NCBI GenBank assembly: GCA_030743445.1
Contig: JASLSL010000296.1
Span: 1-58,939 of the forward strand
Reading direction: 5' to 3'
DNA: 58,939 bases
From: Alphaproteobacteria bacterium
Lineage (GTDB): Bacteria > Pseudomonadota > Alphaproteobacteria > UBA8366
Shown here one piece after another: positions 7,937 through 15,767 of the stretch (its first letter is position 1; each line of letters begins with the position of its first letter). The notes under the pieces were generated by a model. That model was not told where the DNA came from. It saw nothing but the letters and a program-made list of their open reading frames with translations, and searched no databases. The translations under genes and the position numbers were made by a program.

Positions 7937-8932
7937 CTAGGCCGCAAGCCGCAGCACCGCCAAGCCGGCGATCGCCAGGGCCTGCACCACGCAGGCGATT
8001 CCAAACAGCAGGCCGGCGCGGTGGACGTCGCGCGCGGTCGCCCGGGGATCGCCAGCGCCGATCCAGATGGCCGCATGGCTCTCCCCGCCGACGCCTTTCG
8101 GTCCGCCGAGCTGCAACGCCAACGCGCCGGCCATCGCCGCCACCGGCAGGTCCCGGCCGCGCCGCCGCCTCGGGTCCCGCCACATGGTGCGCCATGCCTG
8201 GATCGGGCCCGCGGTCGGCGCGAACAGGCTGGCGACGACCAGCGCCAAACCGGCGAGCCGCGCCGGGATCCAGTCGGCCGCCTCGATCAACCGGGCGGCG
8301 GCGACGCCGAACCGCTCGAAGCGCTCGCCGGGACCGCCGATCACAGCCCCCAGCGCGCCCGCCGCGGTGTAGAACATCAACCCCGGCAGGCCGAGCAGCA
8401 GGTACCAGAACGCCGGCGCCGCGGCCCCCGCGAGGAGACCCATCGCCAACCGCTCGATCGCGGCGCGGCACAGGCCGTGCTCGTCGAGGCTCTCGGAATC
8501 CACGCGGCCGAACGCCGCCGCCGCATCGCGGCCGCCCGAAAGACCGTCCCGCGCCATCGCGCGCGGCACCGCCAAGGCTTCGCGGTAGGCGCGGCGTTGG
8601 CCCAGCAGGATGACGACACAAGCGAGCTCGATCGCCCAGCCGGTCCTGAGCGTCGCCGCGAACTCGGCCATCGCCCACCCGGCGCCGACGGCGACGCCTA
8701 AGACCGCGAGGACGACGATGGCGCCGCGCACCACCAGATCGCGCGGTCCGCGCTTTTCCCGGTTGAGTCGGCGCCCGAGGAAGGCGGCGAGCCCCTGCAA
8801 CAGACGCCGAGGGTGCGGGATGGCGCGGAACAGCCAGGCCACCTCGCCGACCACCGCCTCGACCAGCAGCGCCAGGACCAACAACAAAAACCGGTCGGTC
8901 ACGAACTCCGCGATCTCGGGCGCCACGTACAT
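7937..8932 (-). CDS. cbiB: Adenosylcobinamide-phosphate synthase CbiB/CobD
   Basis: 331-residue polytopic inner-membrane protein of the CbiB/CobD family, which joins the aminopropanol linker to adenosylcobyric acid in late cobalamin synthesis. Family marks are IPHPRRLLQGL near residue 40, RRLNREKRG, LPGLMFYTAAGALGAVIGG and the following ERFERFG...ADWIPARLAG. The C-terminal part has GGPKGVGGES and ends in a hydrophobic segment. The ATG at 8932 gives MYVAPEIAEF directly before the first membrane span; an in-frame ATG 12 codons upstream exists. It is divergent from the gene at 9259 across a repeat-bearing gap. Besides the CobC-like phosphatase, no other cobalamin gene is in view. Confidence 0.85.
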   Translation of the reverse strand: MYVAPEIAEFVTDRFLLLVLALLVEAVVGEVAWLFRAIPHPRRLLQGLAAFLGRRLNREKRGPRDLVVRGAIVVLAVLGVAVGAGWAMAEFAATLRTGWAIELACVVILLGQRRAYREALAVPRAMARDGLSGGRDAAAAFGRVDSESLDEHGLCRAAIERLAMGLLAGAAAPAFWYLLLGLPGLMFYTAAGALGAVIGGPGERFERFGVAAARLIEAADWIPARLAGLALVVASLFAPTAGPIQAWRTMWRDPRRRRGRDLPVAAMAGALALQLGGPKGVGGESHAAIWIGAGDPRATARDVHRAGLLFGIACVVQALAIAGLAVLRLAA

Positions 8933-9028
8933 CGGCCGAGGATGGGCCACGGAAATAAGGCGACACAATACTTAATTCCCGGCCAGGAACGGTCCGCATC
9001 CTTCGTGAGGCCCAGGTTCACACCCTGC

Positions 9029-9153
9029 TTTACTTGGTGACCCCCCACCCTAACCCTCCCCCTCAAGGGGGGAGGGAATGGTCTGAGCAAGTCGATGATT
9101 TTACTCCCCCTCCCCAACGCGGGAGGGGGTTAGGGGGAGGGGGTGCAAGTAAA
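9029..9153. repeat. Inverted pair of G/C-run repeats with G-quadruplex motifs
   Basis: This occupies most of the informative part of the 326-bp gap between the divergent cbiB and the gene at 9259; the rest of the gap shows no gene or clear promoter. The ends TTTACTT (9029) and AAGTAAA (9147) are inverted. Inside, C6-A-C3-TAA-C3-T-C5 (9041-9062) mirrors G3-A-G5-TTA-G5-A-G5 (9121-9143). Each strand therefore has one run that fits the four-tract G-quadruplex pattern. It looks like two copies, in opposite orientation, of a dispersed intergenic element of the CCCTAACCC type common in Alphaproteobacteria. Confidence 0.7.
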
Positions 9154-9258
9154 AATCTCTTTCGGCTCGCCCAGTCGAAGCTTGAAGGCGATGGCTAAGA
9201 ATCTGTGATCGGGTATCGTGTCGCCCTATTTCCCGCGACTGTTACAATGGATGCCACG

Positions 9259-10161
9259 ATGGCCCTGTTCGATGCCTATCTGATGGTCGATTGGAGTGCG
9301 GCCAACGTGCCGCGGCGCGGCCGCGACAGCATCTGGCTCGGCCTGACGATGCGCTTGGCGAGCGGCCGGCTGCGGCTGACGCGGATCGAAAACCCGGTGA
9401 CCCGCGCCCAGGCGACCGAGCGGATCGTCGTGACGATCGCGGGCCTCGTCGCCGACGGTAAGCGGGTCCTCGCCGGGTTCGATTTTCCCTTCGGCTATCC
9501 CGAGGGAACGGCGCGGCGGCTCGGCCTGCCGGGTCTCGCTTGGCGCCACATGTGGCAGGAGTTGGACCATGCGATCGAGGACGACGAGGCGAACCGCAAC
9601 AACCGGTTCGACGTCGCCGAGCGGCTCAACCGGCGGCTCTCGGGCGAGGCCTTTCCGTTCTGGGGCCTGGTGCGCGAGGAACGCCGGCGCTACCTGATGC
9701 GACGGGATCGGCGGCCGCACGGCCCGGGCGACCTTGCCGAGCGGCGGCTCGCGGACCGGCGATTGCCGTCGGTCCAGCCGGTCTGGAAGCTCGCCGGCGC
9801 GGGCTCCGTCGGCGGGCAGGTGTTGGTCGGCATCCCCAGGGTCTGGCAAATCCGCCGCGACCCGAGGCTCGCCATCGACTGCCACATCTGGCCGTTCGAG
9901 ACCGGGCTCGGCGACGATCCCCGCGCGCGCGTGATCCTTGCCGAGGTCTATCCCTCGATCGTGGCGCCACGCCCTCTCGCCGGGCGGCCGAAGGATGCGG
10001 GTCAGGTCGCCGCGGTCGGCCGCCACCTCGCCGAAATCGACAGGGATGGCGGGCTCGATCGGTTGCTCTACGCCGACCCGGGGCTGACGGCCGTGGAACG
10101 CGCCCACGTGATCGGGGAGGAAGCCTGGATTCTCGGTGTAACGGAAGGCCCGCGGCGATAG
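9259..10161 (+). CDS. Conserved protein of unknown function (VDWSAAN family)
   Basis: About 300 residues. It starts MALFDAYLMVDWSAAN and has AGFDFPFGYPEG near residue 75. These acidic strand motifs resemble the RNase H-like/DUF429-type fold, but I cannot confirm this. Homologues in alphaproteobacterial genomes carry loose names tied to molybdopterin-guanine dinucleotide or cobalamin synthesis; I know of no solid evidence for either. Other marks are NRNNRFDVAERLNR, a long Arg-rich middle and DCHIWPFETGL with AEVYPSI toward the end. In-frame ATGs at 9205 and 9247 are alternatives to the start used here. It is divergent from cbiB and convergent with the ankyrin gene 7 bp downstream. Confidence 0.7.
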   Translation: MALFDAYLMVDWSAANVPRRGRDSIWLGLTMRLASGRLRLTRIENPVTRAQATERIVVTIAGLVADGKRVLAGFDFPFGYPEGTARRLGLPGLAWRHMWQELDHAIEDDEANRNNRFDVAERLNRRLSGEAFPFWGLVREERRRYLMRRDRRPHGPGDLAERRLADRRLPSVQPVWKLAGAGSVGGQVLVGIPRVWQIRRDPRLAIDCHIWPFETGLGDDPRARVILAEVYPSIVAPRPLAGRPKDAGQVAAVGRHLAEIDRDGGLDRLLYADPGLTAVERAHVIGEEAWILGVTEGPRR

Positions 10162-10168
10162 CGCGCGG

Positions 10169-10780
10169 TCAGTCGATCGCGCCGGCCTGGATCAGAATTT
10201 TGGTCGCGCGCCGGTTCCGGCTCTCGCGGGCCCAACCCAAGGCGGCACGCCCGGTGTAGTCGCGAATATTCGGGTGTGCGTTGTTGGCGAGCAACATCTC
10301 GACGATGTCGATCACCCCTTGCTTGGCGGCCAGCATCAAGGGGGTCAGGCCCTGCCGGTTCTGGACGTCGACGTTGGCGCCGGCCTCGAGCATCAGCTCG
10401 GCGATCTCGTATTGATCGCTGATCACCGCCCAGATCAGGGCCGAATTGCCGATCTTGTCGCGAATGTCGATTTTCGGCTTCGTCGCCAGCACCGCCTCGG
10501 CGATCTCGACATGACCGCCGATGGTCGCATTGATCAGCGGTGTCCGCCCGTCCGAGTCGACCCGGTCCGGGCTGGCGCCCCGCGCGATGTATTGCCGGAC
10601 CAAGGCCAGATCACCGTCACGGGCGGCGAGACTGTAGGCATCCTCGTAGTGTCTCAGAACGTCGGATTGTTGCGCCCGGACCGGGACGCCGGCGAACGCC
10701 GTCGCCAGCGCCGCTACCAGCACCGCGAGCAAAAGGGCCTGGTGCGCCGGACCGATCTTCTGTGCCCTGGAATAGATCAC
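10169..10780 (-). CDS. Periplasmic ankyrin-repeat protein
   Basis: About 203 residues: a signal peptide (about 1-37, ending PVRA) and then four to five ankyrin repeats (about 50-200), each with the T-P-L-hydrophobic turn: DGRTPLINATIGGHVEIAEA, GNSALIWAVISDQ, QGLTPLMLAAKQG, TGRAALGWARESR. The fold mediates protein-protein contacts; no enzymatic domain is present. I chose the GTG at 10780 because it gives a well-formed signal peptide and has GGGGGA 9 bp upstream; a TTG 17 codons further up is the alternative. Exported ankyrin proteins in Proteobacteria are sometimes linked to oxidative stress protection, but nothing here shows that. Confidence 0.8.
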   Translation of the reverse strand: MIYSRAQKIGPAHQALLLAVLVAALATAFAGVPVRAQQSDVLRHYEDAYSLAARDGDLALVRQYIARGASPDRVDSDGRTPLINATIGGHVEIAEAVLATKPKIDIRDKIGNSALIWAVISDQYEIAELMLEAGANVDVQNRQGLTPLMLAAKQGVIDIVEMLLANNAHPNIRDYTGRAALGWARESRNRRATKILIQAGAID

Positions 10781-10890
10781 GATGACCAATCCCCCGGTGG
10801 AGTCTGGCCAGAATCGGCCCCCCGCTGTCAAGCCGCCGGATCGACGGGCGGGGACTGGAACCGTCAGGCTTGTGGTTTATTATCCGTTGC

Positions 10891-11307
10891 ATGTTCGATT
10901 GGCTGACCCTCCACGTCGCGGCCTTGGTCGCCCTCGGCGCGGCGTTCGGCGGCATGGCGTATTTCGCCATGGTGTTCGCGCCGATGGTGTTCCGCGTCCT
11001 GGAACGCCCGGATGCGGCCCGGTTCATGCGGGCAATGTTCCCGGTCTATTACGTCACCACGGCGGTGGTGCTGGGGGTCGCGGCACTACTGCTGGTGCCG
11101 GGCCAATCCTACGTGGCCGAGATATCGGTCCTCGCGGCGGTCGCACTCGTATTCGTGTTGTTGCGCTGGGTGCTGCTGCCCCACATCAACCGGCTGCGCG
11201 AGGCCGGCAAGGAGGCCGCGTTCGGCCGCCTGCATCGCCTTAGCGTCGTGATCAACCTGGTGCAGTTCGTGGCCGTCGCGGTGGTCCTCGTGCGGCTCGC
11301 CCAGTAG
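10891..11307 (+). CDS. DUF4149 family integral membrane protein
   Basis: 138 residues with four predicted membrane spans (about 5-30, 50-70, 76-100, 115-137). The motif FAPMVFRVLERPDAARFM after the first span and FPVYYVTT in the second resemble DUF4149 proteins, which are small membrane proteins of unknown function. The loop LLPHINRLREAGKEAAFGRLH is positively charged and probably cytoplasmic. It starts a run of three co-directional genes (DUF4149, YcgN, metallopeptidase), with 45 bp to the next start. Confidence 0.75.
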   Translation: MFDWLTLHVAALVALGAAFGGMAYFAMVFAPMVFRVLERPDAARFMRAMFPVYYVTTAVVLGVAALLLVPGQSYVAEISVLAAVALVFVLLRWVLLPHINRLREAGKEAAFGRLHRLSVVINLVQFVAVAVVLVRLAQ

Positions 11308-11352
11308 GCATCCGGTGTCGCCGAGCCCGCACCGGTGGTAGACTCGAAAGCC

Positions 11353-11892
11353 ATGAGCGACATCCCGTTCTGGAACCGCAAGCGGCTCGATCAAATGAGC
11401 ACGGAAGAATGGGAGTCACTGTGCGACGGCTGCGGCAAATGCTGTCTCCATAAGATCGAGAACGCGGACACCGGCGAGATCGGCCTGACCGACGTCGCGT
11501 GCCGCTATCTCGATCTCGGCGCCTGCCGGTGCACCGATTACCCGAACCGGCAGGCCAACGTGCCGGACTGCATCAAGCTGACGCCGTCGCGGGTCGCCGA
11601 TCTCGCCTGGCTGCCCGAGAGCTGCGCCTACCGCCGGATCGACGAGGGCCGCGGCCTGCCGGACTGGCACCATCTGGTCTCGGGCGACCCGCAAGCGGTT
11701 CACACCGCGGGCGCCTCGGTGCGCGGCACGGTCATCCCCGAGGGCGACGTCGCCGACATCGAGGAACACGTGCTGACCTGGCTCAACACCGGCGCCGATC
11801 CCTACCTCCACGTGCGCCCGTCGGAGCGCCCCAAGCGCCGGGCCAAACAGCGCTGGATCCCGGCCGCCGGAAAGTCCGGGAAAACCGAGTGA
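11353..11892 (+). CDS. YcgN family Cys-cluster protein (UPF0260)
   Basis: 179 residues of the YcgN/UPF0260 family. The N-terminal CDGCGKCCLHKIE (about 24-36) and later CRYLDLGACRCTDYPNR are the conserved cysteine clusters, likely to bind zinc or an Fe-S centre. The HHLVSGDP and PEGDVADIEEHVLTW stretches are also family marks. Its biochemical role is not known to me. The stop overlaps the GTG start of the next gene (GTGA), so the two are translationally coupled. Confidence 0.88.
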   Translation: MSDIPFWNRKRLDQMSTEEWESLCDGCGKCCLHKIENADTGEIGLTDVACRYLDLGACRCTDYPNRQANVPDCIKLTPSRVADLAWLPESCAYRRIDEGRGLPDWHHLVSGDPQAVHTAGASVRGTVIPEGDVADIEEHVLTWLNTGADPYLHVRPSERPKRRAKQRWIPAAGKSGKTE

Positions 11893-12635
11893 GCGACGAA
11901 CTGCACCTGACGCTCGAGGGACGACCGGTGACGCTTGGCGTGCGCCGCAGCCGCCGCGCCCGGCGCATGCGCCTGGTGGTCGAGGCGGCGCGTGGCGGGG
12001 CGGTGCTGGTCCTGCCCGCCGGCGCCGGCGAGCGCGACGGGCGCCGCTTCGTCGCCGAGCACGCCCCTTGGCTGTTGCGGCGGCTCGCGGAATTGCCACA
12101 GCCGGTGCCGTTTCGTGACGGCGCCGTGGTGCCCTACCGCGGCGTCGACCACGTCGTGCGCCACGCCGGCTCGGCTCGCGGTCCCATCGAGCGCGGCGTG
12201 GTGTGGCGCCACGGCGGCGCGATCCACGTCGCCGGCCGCGACGAGCATTTGGCCCGTCGGATCCGGGATTGGTTCCGGCACGAGGCGCGGAACGTGCTCG
12301 GACCCTTGGCCGAGACCAAGGCGGCGGTGCTCGGCGAGCGCCCGGCCCGGGTCACCGTGCGCGACCAGCGGACCCGCTGGGGCAGTTGCTCGGCCAAGGG
12401 CGCGCTCTCGTTCAACTGGCGCCTGGTGATGGCGCCCGACGCGGCGATCGACTACGTCGTGGCGCACGAGGTCGCGCACCTCGTCGAGCTCAATCACTCG
12501 CCGTCGTTTTGGCGTATCGTCGACCGGCTGACCGCGCACCGCGAGGACGGCCGGTCCTGGCTCAAGGCCCACGGCGACGGGTTGCACCGGTACGGGGCCG
12601 TACATCGGTACGGGACCGTTCTGGCGGCCACGTAG
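11889..12635 (+). CDS. YgjP/SprT-like zinc metallopeptidase (DUF45)
   Basis: 248 residues of the YgjP family of M48-like metallohydrolases. The zinc site is VAHEVAHLVELNHS, an HExxH motif with a following histidine, and it is preceded by the family marker RTRWGSCSAKGALSFNWRL. The protein has no membrane segment, so it is cytoplasmic. The GTG start overlaps the ycgN-like stop by 4 bp. The substrate is unknown. It is convergent with the penicillin-binding protein gene, only 3 bp away. Confidence 0.88.
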   Translation: MSDELHLTLEGRPVTLGVRRSRRARRMRLVVEAARGGAVLVLPAGAGERDGRRFVAEHAPWLLRRLAELPQPVPFRDGAVVPYRGVDHVVRHAGSARGPIERGVVWRHGGAIHVAGRDEHLARRIRDWFRHEARNVLGPLAETKAAVLGERPARVTVRDQRTRWGSCSAKGALSFNWRLVMAPDAAIDYVVAHEVAHLVELNHSPSFWRIVDRLTAHREDGRSWLKAHGDGLHRYGAVHRYGTVLAAT

Positions 12636-12638
12636 GGT

Positions 12639-14510
12639 TTAGTTCGACGCGAGGCCCGGGAGCGCCTTCGGCGGCGCGCCGTGCAATGCGCCGATCATGA
12701 AAGCGCGCCACAGCTCAGCCGGCAGCGAGCCGCCGACCACCCCTTTCATCGGCCTGCCGTCGTCGTTGCCGAGCCACACCCCGGCGGTCAGCTCCGCGGT
12801 GTAGCCGAGGAACCAGGCGTCGCGGTAGTCCTGGCTGGTTCCGGTCTTGCCGGCGGCGGGCCGGGGCGGGTTGTCGAGCTTCGCCCGCTTGCCGGTGCCC
12901 CAGTCGACCACCGCGGTCAGCAGGTCGTTGAGGGTGGCAATGTGTCCCGCCGCGACGACGCGTCCCGGGCCGCCGCCGCCGCGGCGATAGAGCACCCGGC
13001 CGCCGGTCTCGCGAATTTCGGAAATGCCGTGCGGCCAGACACCCATGCCGCCGTTGGCGATCACGGCATAGGCGCCGGCGAGCTCCAACAGGGTCACCTC
13101 GTGGACGCCGAGCGCCAGCGAAGGATCGGGCCTGAGCCGGGAGGTGATGCCGAGACGCCGCGCCGCCCGCACCACCCGGTCGCGCCCGGCGCGCTCGGCG
13201 AGCGCCACGGCGACCGAATTGAGCGAGCGCGCCGCGCCCTCGCGCAGCGTCACCTCGCCCCGGTGCCGCCGTCCGGCGTTGCGCGGGGTCCAGCCCTCGA
13301 CCGTGATCGGCCGGTCCTGGAGGCGGTCGCCGGGCCGGGCCCCGGCCTCGATCCCGGCGAGATAGACGAACAACTTGAACGCCGAGCCCGGCTGGCGCAG
13401 CGCCTGGGTCGCGCGGTTGAACTGGCTCGCCCGGTAATCGCGGCCGCCGACCATCGCCCGGACGTCGCCTCTGGGTCCGAGCGCCACCAGCGCCCCCTCG
13501 CCGACCCCGCGCCCCGCGCCCGAGCGCAGGGTGCGGGCCATCCCGGCCTCGGCGAGCCGTTGTAACCGCGCATCCAGGGTCGTGCGAACCACGATGTCCG
13601 CTTCGTAATAGCCGAGATAGTCCGTCACCTGGTCGAGCGCCCAATCGACGAAATAGCGCGCGCCCGAGCCGAGACTTGTCCGGACCGGCCGCCGTGCCGC
13701 GACCCGGGTCCGCCGCGCCGCCTTGGCCTTGGCCGGATCGAGCCAGCCGGCCGCAACCATGTTGAGGAGCACCTGTCGGGCGCGCCCGGCGGCGCGTTTC
13801 GGGCTCGCCACCGGGTTATCGCGCGACGGCGCCTTGAGGAGACCCGCGAGCACCGCCGACTCCCAGAGCGAGAGCCGGGTTGCGGATTTCGCGAAGTAGC
13901 GCCGGGCGGCGGCCTCGACCCCATAGGCGGCGGCGCCGAAATAGACCCGGTTGAGATAGACCGTCAGGATCTGGTCCTTGGTCAGGTTGCCCTCGAGCCA
14001 CAGCGCCAACAGGGTCTCCTGGACCTTGCGGCGGACCGTGCGCGCCCGGGTCAAGAACAGGTTCTTGGCGAGTTGCTGGGTGATCGTGCTGCCGCCCTGG
14101 CGAATGCCGCCGGCGCGCAGATTGGCGACCAGCGCCCGGGCGACGCCGATCGGATCGACCCCGAAATGACTGTAGAACCGCCGGTCCTCGGTCGCGATCA
14201 CCGCCTGCGGCAGATGCGCCGGCAGGTCGGCGAGCCTGACCGGCGTGCCGTAGAGATCGCCGATCCGCGCGAGCTGGCTGCCGTCGGAAGCGAGCAGGAT
14301 CACCGCCGGTCGTCGCGTCGCCGCCGCCTCGATCCGGGCGATGTCGGGCAGGTCGTAGGCGTACCAGGCGACCACGGCGGTCGACCCGATCGCGCCCCAG
14401 ATGGATGCCGTCAGCGCCAGGCGCAGGAACGCCCACAGCCCCCGTCGGCGGGGCTTCTTTCTTGCCTTGTCCTTCGGTGTCGCCTTTCGCGGCGCACGAT
14501 CTCCGGCCAT
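12639..14510 (-). CDS. Class A penicillin-binding protein (PBP1A family)
   Basis: 623-residue bifunctional peptidoglycan synthase. A basic cytoplasmic N-terminus (1-30) precedes one membrane anchor (about 31-53). The glycosyltransferase domain (about 75-250) has catalytic E108 in ATEDRRFYSHFG and GGSTITQQLAKNLFL. The transpeptidase domain (about 310-600) has the nucleophile S376 and K379 in QPGSAFK, SLN (429-431) and KTGTS (555-559). All catalytic residues are present. It is shorter than E. coli PBP1A and lacks a large OB insert, like many alphaproteobacterial homologues. It is divergent from irr; the 169-bp gap is AT-rich (CTATATATAGTATAG near 14515), but I see no confident -35 box. Confidence 0.93.
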   Translation of the reverse strand: MAGDRAPRKATPKDKARKKPRRRGLWAFLRLALTASIWGAIGSTAVVAWYAYDLPDIARIEAAATRRPAVILLASDGSQLARIGDLYGTPVRLADLPAHLPQAVIATEDRRFYSHFGVDPIGVARALVANLRAGGIRQGGSTITQQLAKNLFLTRARTVRRKVQETLLALWLEGNLTKDQILTVYLNRVYFGAAAYGVEAAARRYFAKSATRLSLWESAVLAGLLKAPSRDNPVASPKRAAGRARQVLLNMVAAGWLDPAKAKAARRTRVAARRPVRTSLGSGARYFVDWALDQVTDYLGYYEADIVVRTTLDARLQRLAEAGMARTLRSGAGRGVGEGALVALGPRGDVRAMVGGRDYRASQFNRATQALRQPGSAFKLFVYLAGIEAGARPGDRLQDRPITVEGWTPRNAGRRHRGEVTLREGAARSLNSVAVALAERAGRDRVVRAARRLGITSRLRPDPSLALGVHEVTLLELAGAYAVIANGGMGVWPHGISEIRETGGRVLYRRGGGGPGRVVAAGHIATLNDLLTAVVDWGTGKRAKLDNPPRPAAGKTGTSQDYRDAWFLGYTAELTAGVWLGNDDGRPMKGVVGGSLPAELWRAFMIGALHGAPPKALPGLASN

Positions 14511-14679
14511 AACGCTATATATAGTATAGTGCTTTCGATTTTACTGCCGCATCTTGTGGCGGGAACGGCCGCCGCGGTATCGTATTCTCTCCGCCGTAAT
14601 TTTTAATTGTTCGAAACAACGGGTTATATTATTGTCGTATAGCCTTTAAATCGCAGAACGCTTTATCATATAAGCGATT

Positions 14680-15102
14680 ATGGACCCTGTCAGACCCTAC
14701 ACCGAGGTTCTCGATCGCCTGAAATCGGCGGGATTGCGGCCGACGCGCCAACGTCTGGCGCTCGCCAAGCTGTTGGCCGATTCGGGCGACCGCCATATCA
14801 CCGCGGAACAACTCCACGACGAGGCCCAACGCGCCGGGGTCCGGGTCTCGCTCGCGACGGTCTACAACACGCTGCACCAATTCACCGCCGCCGGCCTGCT
14901 GCGCGAGGTCGTGGTCGAGGCCGGGCGTTCCTACTTCGACACCAACACCTCGAACCATCATCACTTCTTCCATCAAGACCGCGGCGAGTTGGTCGATATC
15001 CCGGCCGGCGCGGTCACCGTCAGCGAGCTTCCGGTGGCCCCCGAGGGTAGTGCGATCGAAAGCGTCCATGTCGTCGTGCGGATTCGCGACGACGCGAATT
15101 GA
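14680..15102 (+). CDS. irr: Iron response regulator Irr (Fur superfamily)
   Basis: 140-residue Fur-family regulator of the Irr type. The winged-helix part (about 10-80) has LRPTRQRLALAKLL and VSLATVYNTLHQF. The Irr hallmark is the histidine cluster NHHHFFHQDRGELVDIPAG (H93-H95, H98), where Irr senses haem. The N-terminal Cys-Pro haem motif of Bradyrhizobium Irr is absent, as in many homologues. In known systems Irr accumulates under low iron and represses iron-using genes through a TTTAGAA-N3-TTCTAAA box. A site of that form lies at 15133, between irr and the rubrerythrin gene. In rhizobia irr often adjoins fabA; here it does not. Confidence 0.92.
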   Translation: MDPVRPYTEVLDRLKSAGLRPTRQRLALAKLLADSGDRHITAEQLHDEAQRAGVRVSLATVYNTLHQFTAAGLLREVVVEAGRSYFDTNTSNHHHFFHQDRGELVDIPAGAVTVSELPVAPEGSAIESVHVVVRIRDDAN

Positions 15103-15132
15103 TCGCAACTAAACCAGCGGTATATTTTTTTC

Positions 15133-15149
15133 TTTAGAATTGTTCTAAT
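15133..15149. promoter_or_regulatory. Predicted Irr box (iron control element) upstream of rubrerythrin
   Basis: The sequence TTTAGAA-TTG-TTCTAAT is a 7-3-7 palindrome with one mismatch at its last base, and matches the Irr-box consensus TTTAGAA-N3-TTCTAAA. It ends 3 bp before the -35 element of the predicted rubrerythrin promoter, 31 bp after the irr stop codon. Binding there should affect polymerase access. This is pattern recognition supported by the adjacent irr gene. Confidence 0.72.
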
Positions 15150-15152
15150 CTA

Positions 15153-15181
15153 TTGACTCAAGAGTTTTCTTGGGCCATATA
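15153..15181 (+). promoter_or_regulatory. Sigma-70 promoter of the rubrerythrin cassette
   Basis: TTGACT (15153-15158), a 17-bp spacer, then CATATA (15176-15181). The start codon follows 67 bp later. It abuts the predicted Irr box. Confidence 0.65.
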
Positions 15182-15248
15182 GAAGACGAACGGGTCGGCC
15201 GACGCCGATCCCGAGAGAAATAATTCGATTTTGAGAGGGAGAAATTCC

Positions 15249-15668
15249 ATGCCGCCGCTGAAGGGCACCCAGACCGAACAAAACCTGAAGGACGCGTTCG
15301 CCGGCGAGAGCCAGGCGAACCGCCGCTATCTCTATTTCGCGCGGAAGGCCGACGTCGAAGGTTACAACGACGTCTCGACGGTGTTCCGCTCGACCGCCGA
15401 GGGCGAGACCGGCCATGCCCACGGCCATCTCGAATATCTCGAGGAGACCGGCGACCCGGCGACCGGCGAGCCGATCGGCCCGACGGCCGACAACCTCAAG
15501 GCCGCGGTCGCCGGCGAGACCCACGAATACACCGACATGTATCCGGGCATGGCCAAGACCGCGCGCGAGGAAGGTTTCGACGAGATCGCCGATTGGTTCG
15601 AGACCCTGGCCAAGGCGGAGAAGAGCCATGCCGGCCGCTTCCAGAAGGCGCTCGACCAACTCGACTGA
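15249..15668 (+). CDS. Rubrerythrin (ferritin-like diiron protein without rubredoxin domain)
   Basis: 139-residue four-helix diiron protein of the rubrerythrin family, expected to reduce hydrogen peroxide. Candidate diiron ligands are E20 (AFAGESQANRRY), E53 with H56 (EGETGH), E90 with E93 (GETHEY) and E124 with H127 (AEKSH). The C-terminal rubredoxin domain of classical rubrerythrins is missing, so electrons must come from a partner; the Fe-S protein encoded next is the obvious candidate. The ATG at 15249 follows a GAGAGGGAG ribosome site. A predicted Irr operator and promoter lie just upstream, suggesting that the iron-containing protein is made only when iron is sufficient. Confidence 0.9.
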   Translation: MPPLKGTQTEQNLKDAFAGESQANRRYLYFARKADVEGYNDVSTVFRSTAEGETGHAHGHLEYLEETGDPATGEPIGPTADNLKAAVAGETHEYTDMYPGMAKTAREEGFDEIADWFETLAKAEKSHAGRFQKALDQLD

Positions 15669-15767
15669 GTTGTCGGGCGGCAGGCCCACGACATATCGAG
15701 GGACGGGGGTGGGACAGCGCCCCCGTTTCTATATGCAAACGAGCCACGCGAACCGAAGGACGAAACG

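Noticed and set aside
9029..9153. CRISPR-like repetition
   Set aside because: The repeats are inverted, only two in number and of low complexity; there are no spacers and no cas genes.
14600..14625. TTGTTCGAAACAA upstream of irr, looking like a tRNA T-loop or an Irr site
   Set aside because: No acceptor, anticodon or D-arm can be folded around it, and it does not fit TTTAGAA-N3-TTCTAAA; left as an unassigned palindrome.
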